Source of the DNA: Candidatus Profundicultor aquiphilus
Lineage (GTDB): Bacteria; Atribacterota; Atribacteria; Atribacterales; Caldatribacteriaceae
DNA length: 5,405 nucleotides
Direction: 5' to 3'
Assembly: GCA_013314795.1 (NCBI GenBank)
Contig: JABUEZ010000159.1
Coordinates: forward strand, 1 to 5,405
Both the position numbers and the translations under genes were made by a program. Shown piece after piece: positions 5,105 to 5,405 of this stretch (its first letter is position 1; every line of letters starts with the position of its first letter). The notes beneath the pieces were generated by a model, which was not told the origin of the DNA, did not search any database, and was given only the letters and a program-made list of their open reading frames with translations.

Positions 5105-5405
5105 GTGGTGCGGTATTTCTTCTTTATTCCTTTTCTCGTATTTCTCTGGGTTTCACCCTTCCCGGTTTTTGGAGAGACTACCTGGGGGAGTCTTCCAGGA
5201 CCAACCATAAGGGTTGAAGCCGTTATCCATCCGTATGTGAACGTTACTGTGAATCTTGCCGATGAAAAAGGTTTGCCACTTGCAGGGCAGGAACCTGTAG
5301 TCCTCTTTGACTGCGACAAAGGACCGGGGACGTATTGGGCAAAGAATCCATTGCTTTTTTCGGTGGTAACTAACACCCCTCTCCAGGTCTTCTGTGAGGC
5401 AACAT
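5105..5405 (+). CDS. Exported protein with probable Ig-like fold (3' end missing)
   Basis: A frame open to the window edge gives the first 100 residues. It begins V-V-R then a strong hydrophobic core (about residues 4-18: YFFFIPFLVFLWVSP) and a plausible signal peptidase I site after V-F-G (23), so it is exported by Sec. The mature part reads PTIRVEAVIHPYVNVTVNLA and then DEKGLPLAGQEPVVLF, resembling the D-x-x-G-x-P-x-x-G signature of bacterial Ig-like (Big_1-type) modules. Two cysteines (70 and 97) could pair. A GTG start is chosen because a strong Shine-Dalgarno precedes it and no ATG or TTG fits better; GTG 5108 is equally possible. It lies 115 nt beyond the regulator and after a likely terminator, and no convincing promoter was found in the gap. 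The function beyond a surface or periplasmic role is unknown. Confidence 0.7.
   Translation, partial: MVRYFFFIPFLVFLWVSPFPVFGETTWGSLPGPTIRVEAVIHPYVNVTVNLADEKGLPLAGQEPVVLFDCDKGPGTYWAKNPLLFSVVTNTPLQVFCEAT

Noticed and set aside
5023..5376. Minus-strand 117-codon frame
   Set aside because: It is antisense to the exported protein, which has a signal peptide and a strong ribosome site on the plus strand.
1..5405. CRISPR arrays, tRNA/rRNA genes, insertion sequences, toxin-antitoxin pairs
   Set aside because: No regularly spaced repeats, transposase motifs, terminal inverted repeats, tRNA-like folds or typical small toxin pairs were seen.

Overview
The window is bacterial: strong AAGGAGG-type ribosome binding sites, sigma70-like promoters and NarL-type two-component genes. 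A lipobox lipoprotein and two other exported proteins show an elaborate cell envelope. Base composition is moderate, with T-rich intergenic stretches. The mix (DUF3887 hydrolase, Ig-like lipoprotein, GAF-containing NarL-family kinase) would suit a diderm, possibly anaerobic or thermophilic lineage, but nothing here fixes the phylum.

Layout. On the minus strand at the left are an exported alpha/beta hydrolase with an N-terminal DUF3887-like domain (657 down to 1, cut by the window edge) and an Ig-like lipoprotein (1584 to 814). A perfect 26-bp palindrome and a good sigma70-like promoter lie between them, so they look like separate transcription units. From 1585 to about 2075 there is a T-rich stretch with at most a doubtful small membrane-protein ORF on the plus strand. 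Next is a two-component locus built around a divergent regulatory region (2460-2693). A stand-alone receiver protein is transcribed leftwards (2459 to 2076). A cytoplasmic GAF-GAF-HisKA_3-HATPase histidine kinase (2694-4304) and a NarL/FixJ-type response regulator (4336-4989) run rightwards as an operon closed by a probable terminator. A further exported protein starts at 5105 and runs off the right edge.

How it may work together (inference). The soluble kinase would sense an intracellular signal through its GAF modules and phosphorylate the downstream DNA-binding regulator. The divergent receiver keeps the phosphoacceptor Asp, the Ser switch and the Lys but has no output domain, so it could compete for phosphate or act by protein contact. 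The heptamer GGGTCAA lies in the same orientation just upstream of the predicted -35 of both divergent promoters, a plausible shared operator. The flanking exported proteins are candidate targets, but nothing in the sequence proves this.

Most notable: neither receiver-containing gene has an ordinary start. The stand-alone receiver has an ideal Shine-Dalgarno placed 7 nt before an in-frame ATA, with the nearby ATG out of frame. The regulator must start at TTG (or GTG), while the ATG that overlaps the kinase stop is in the wrong frame. These are either real unusual initiation or frameshift events, or sequence errors.
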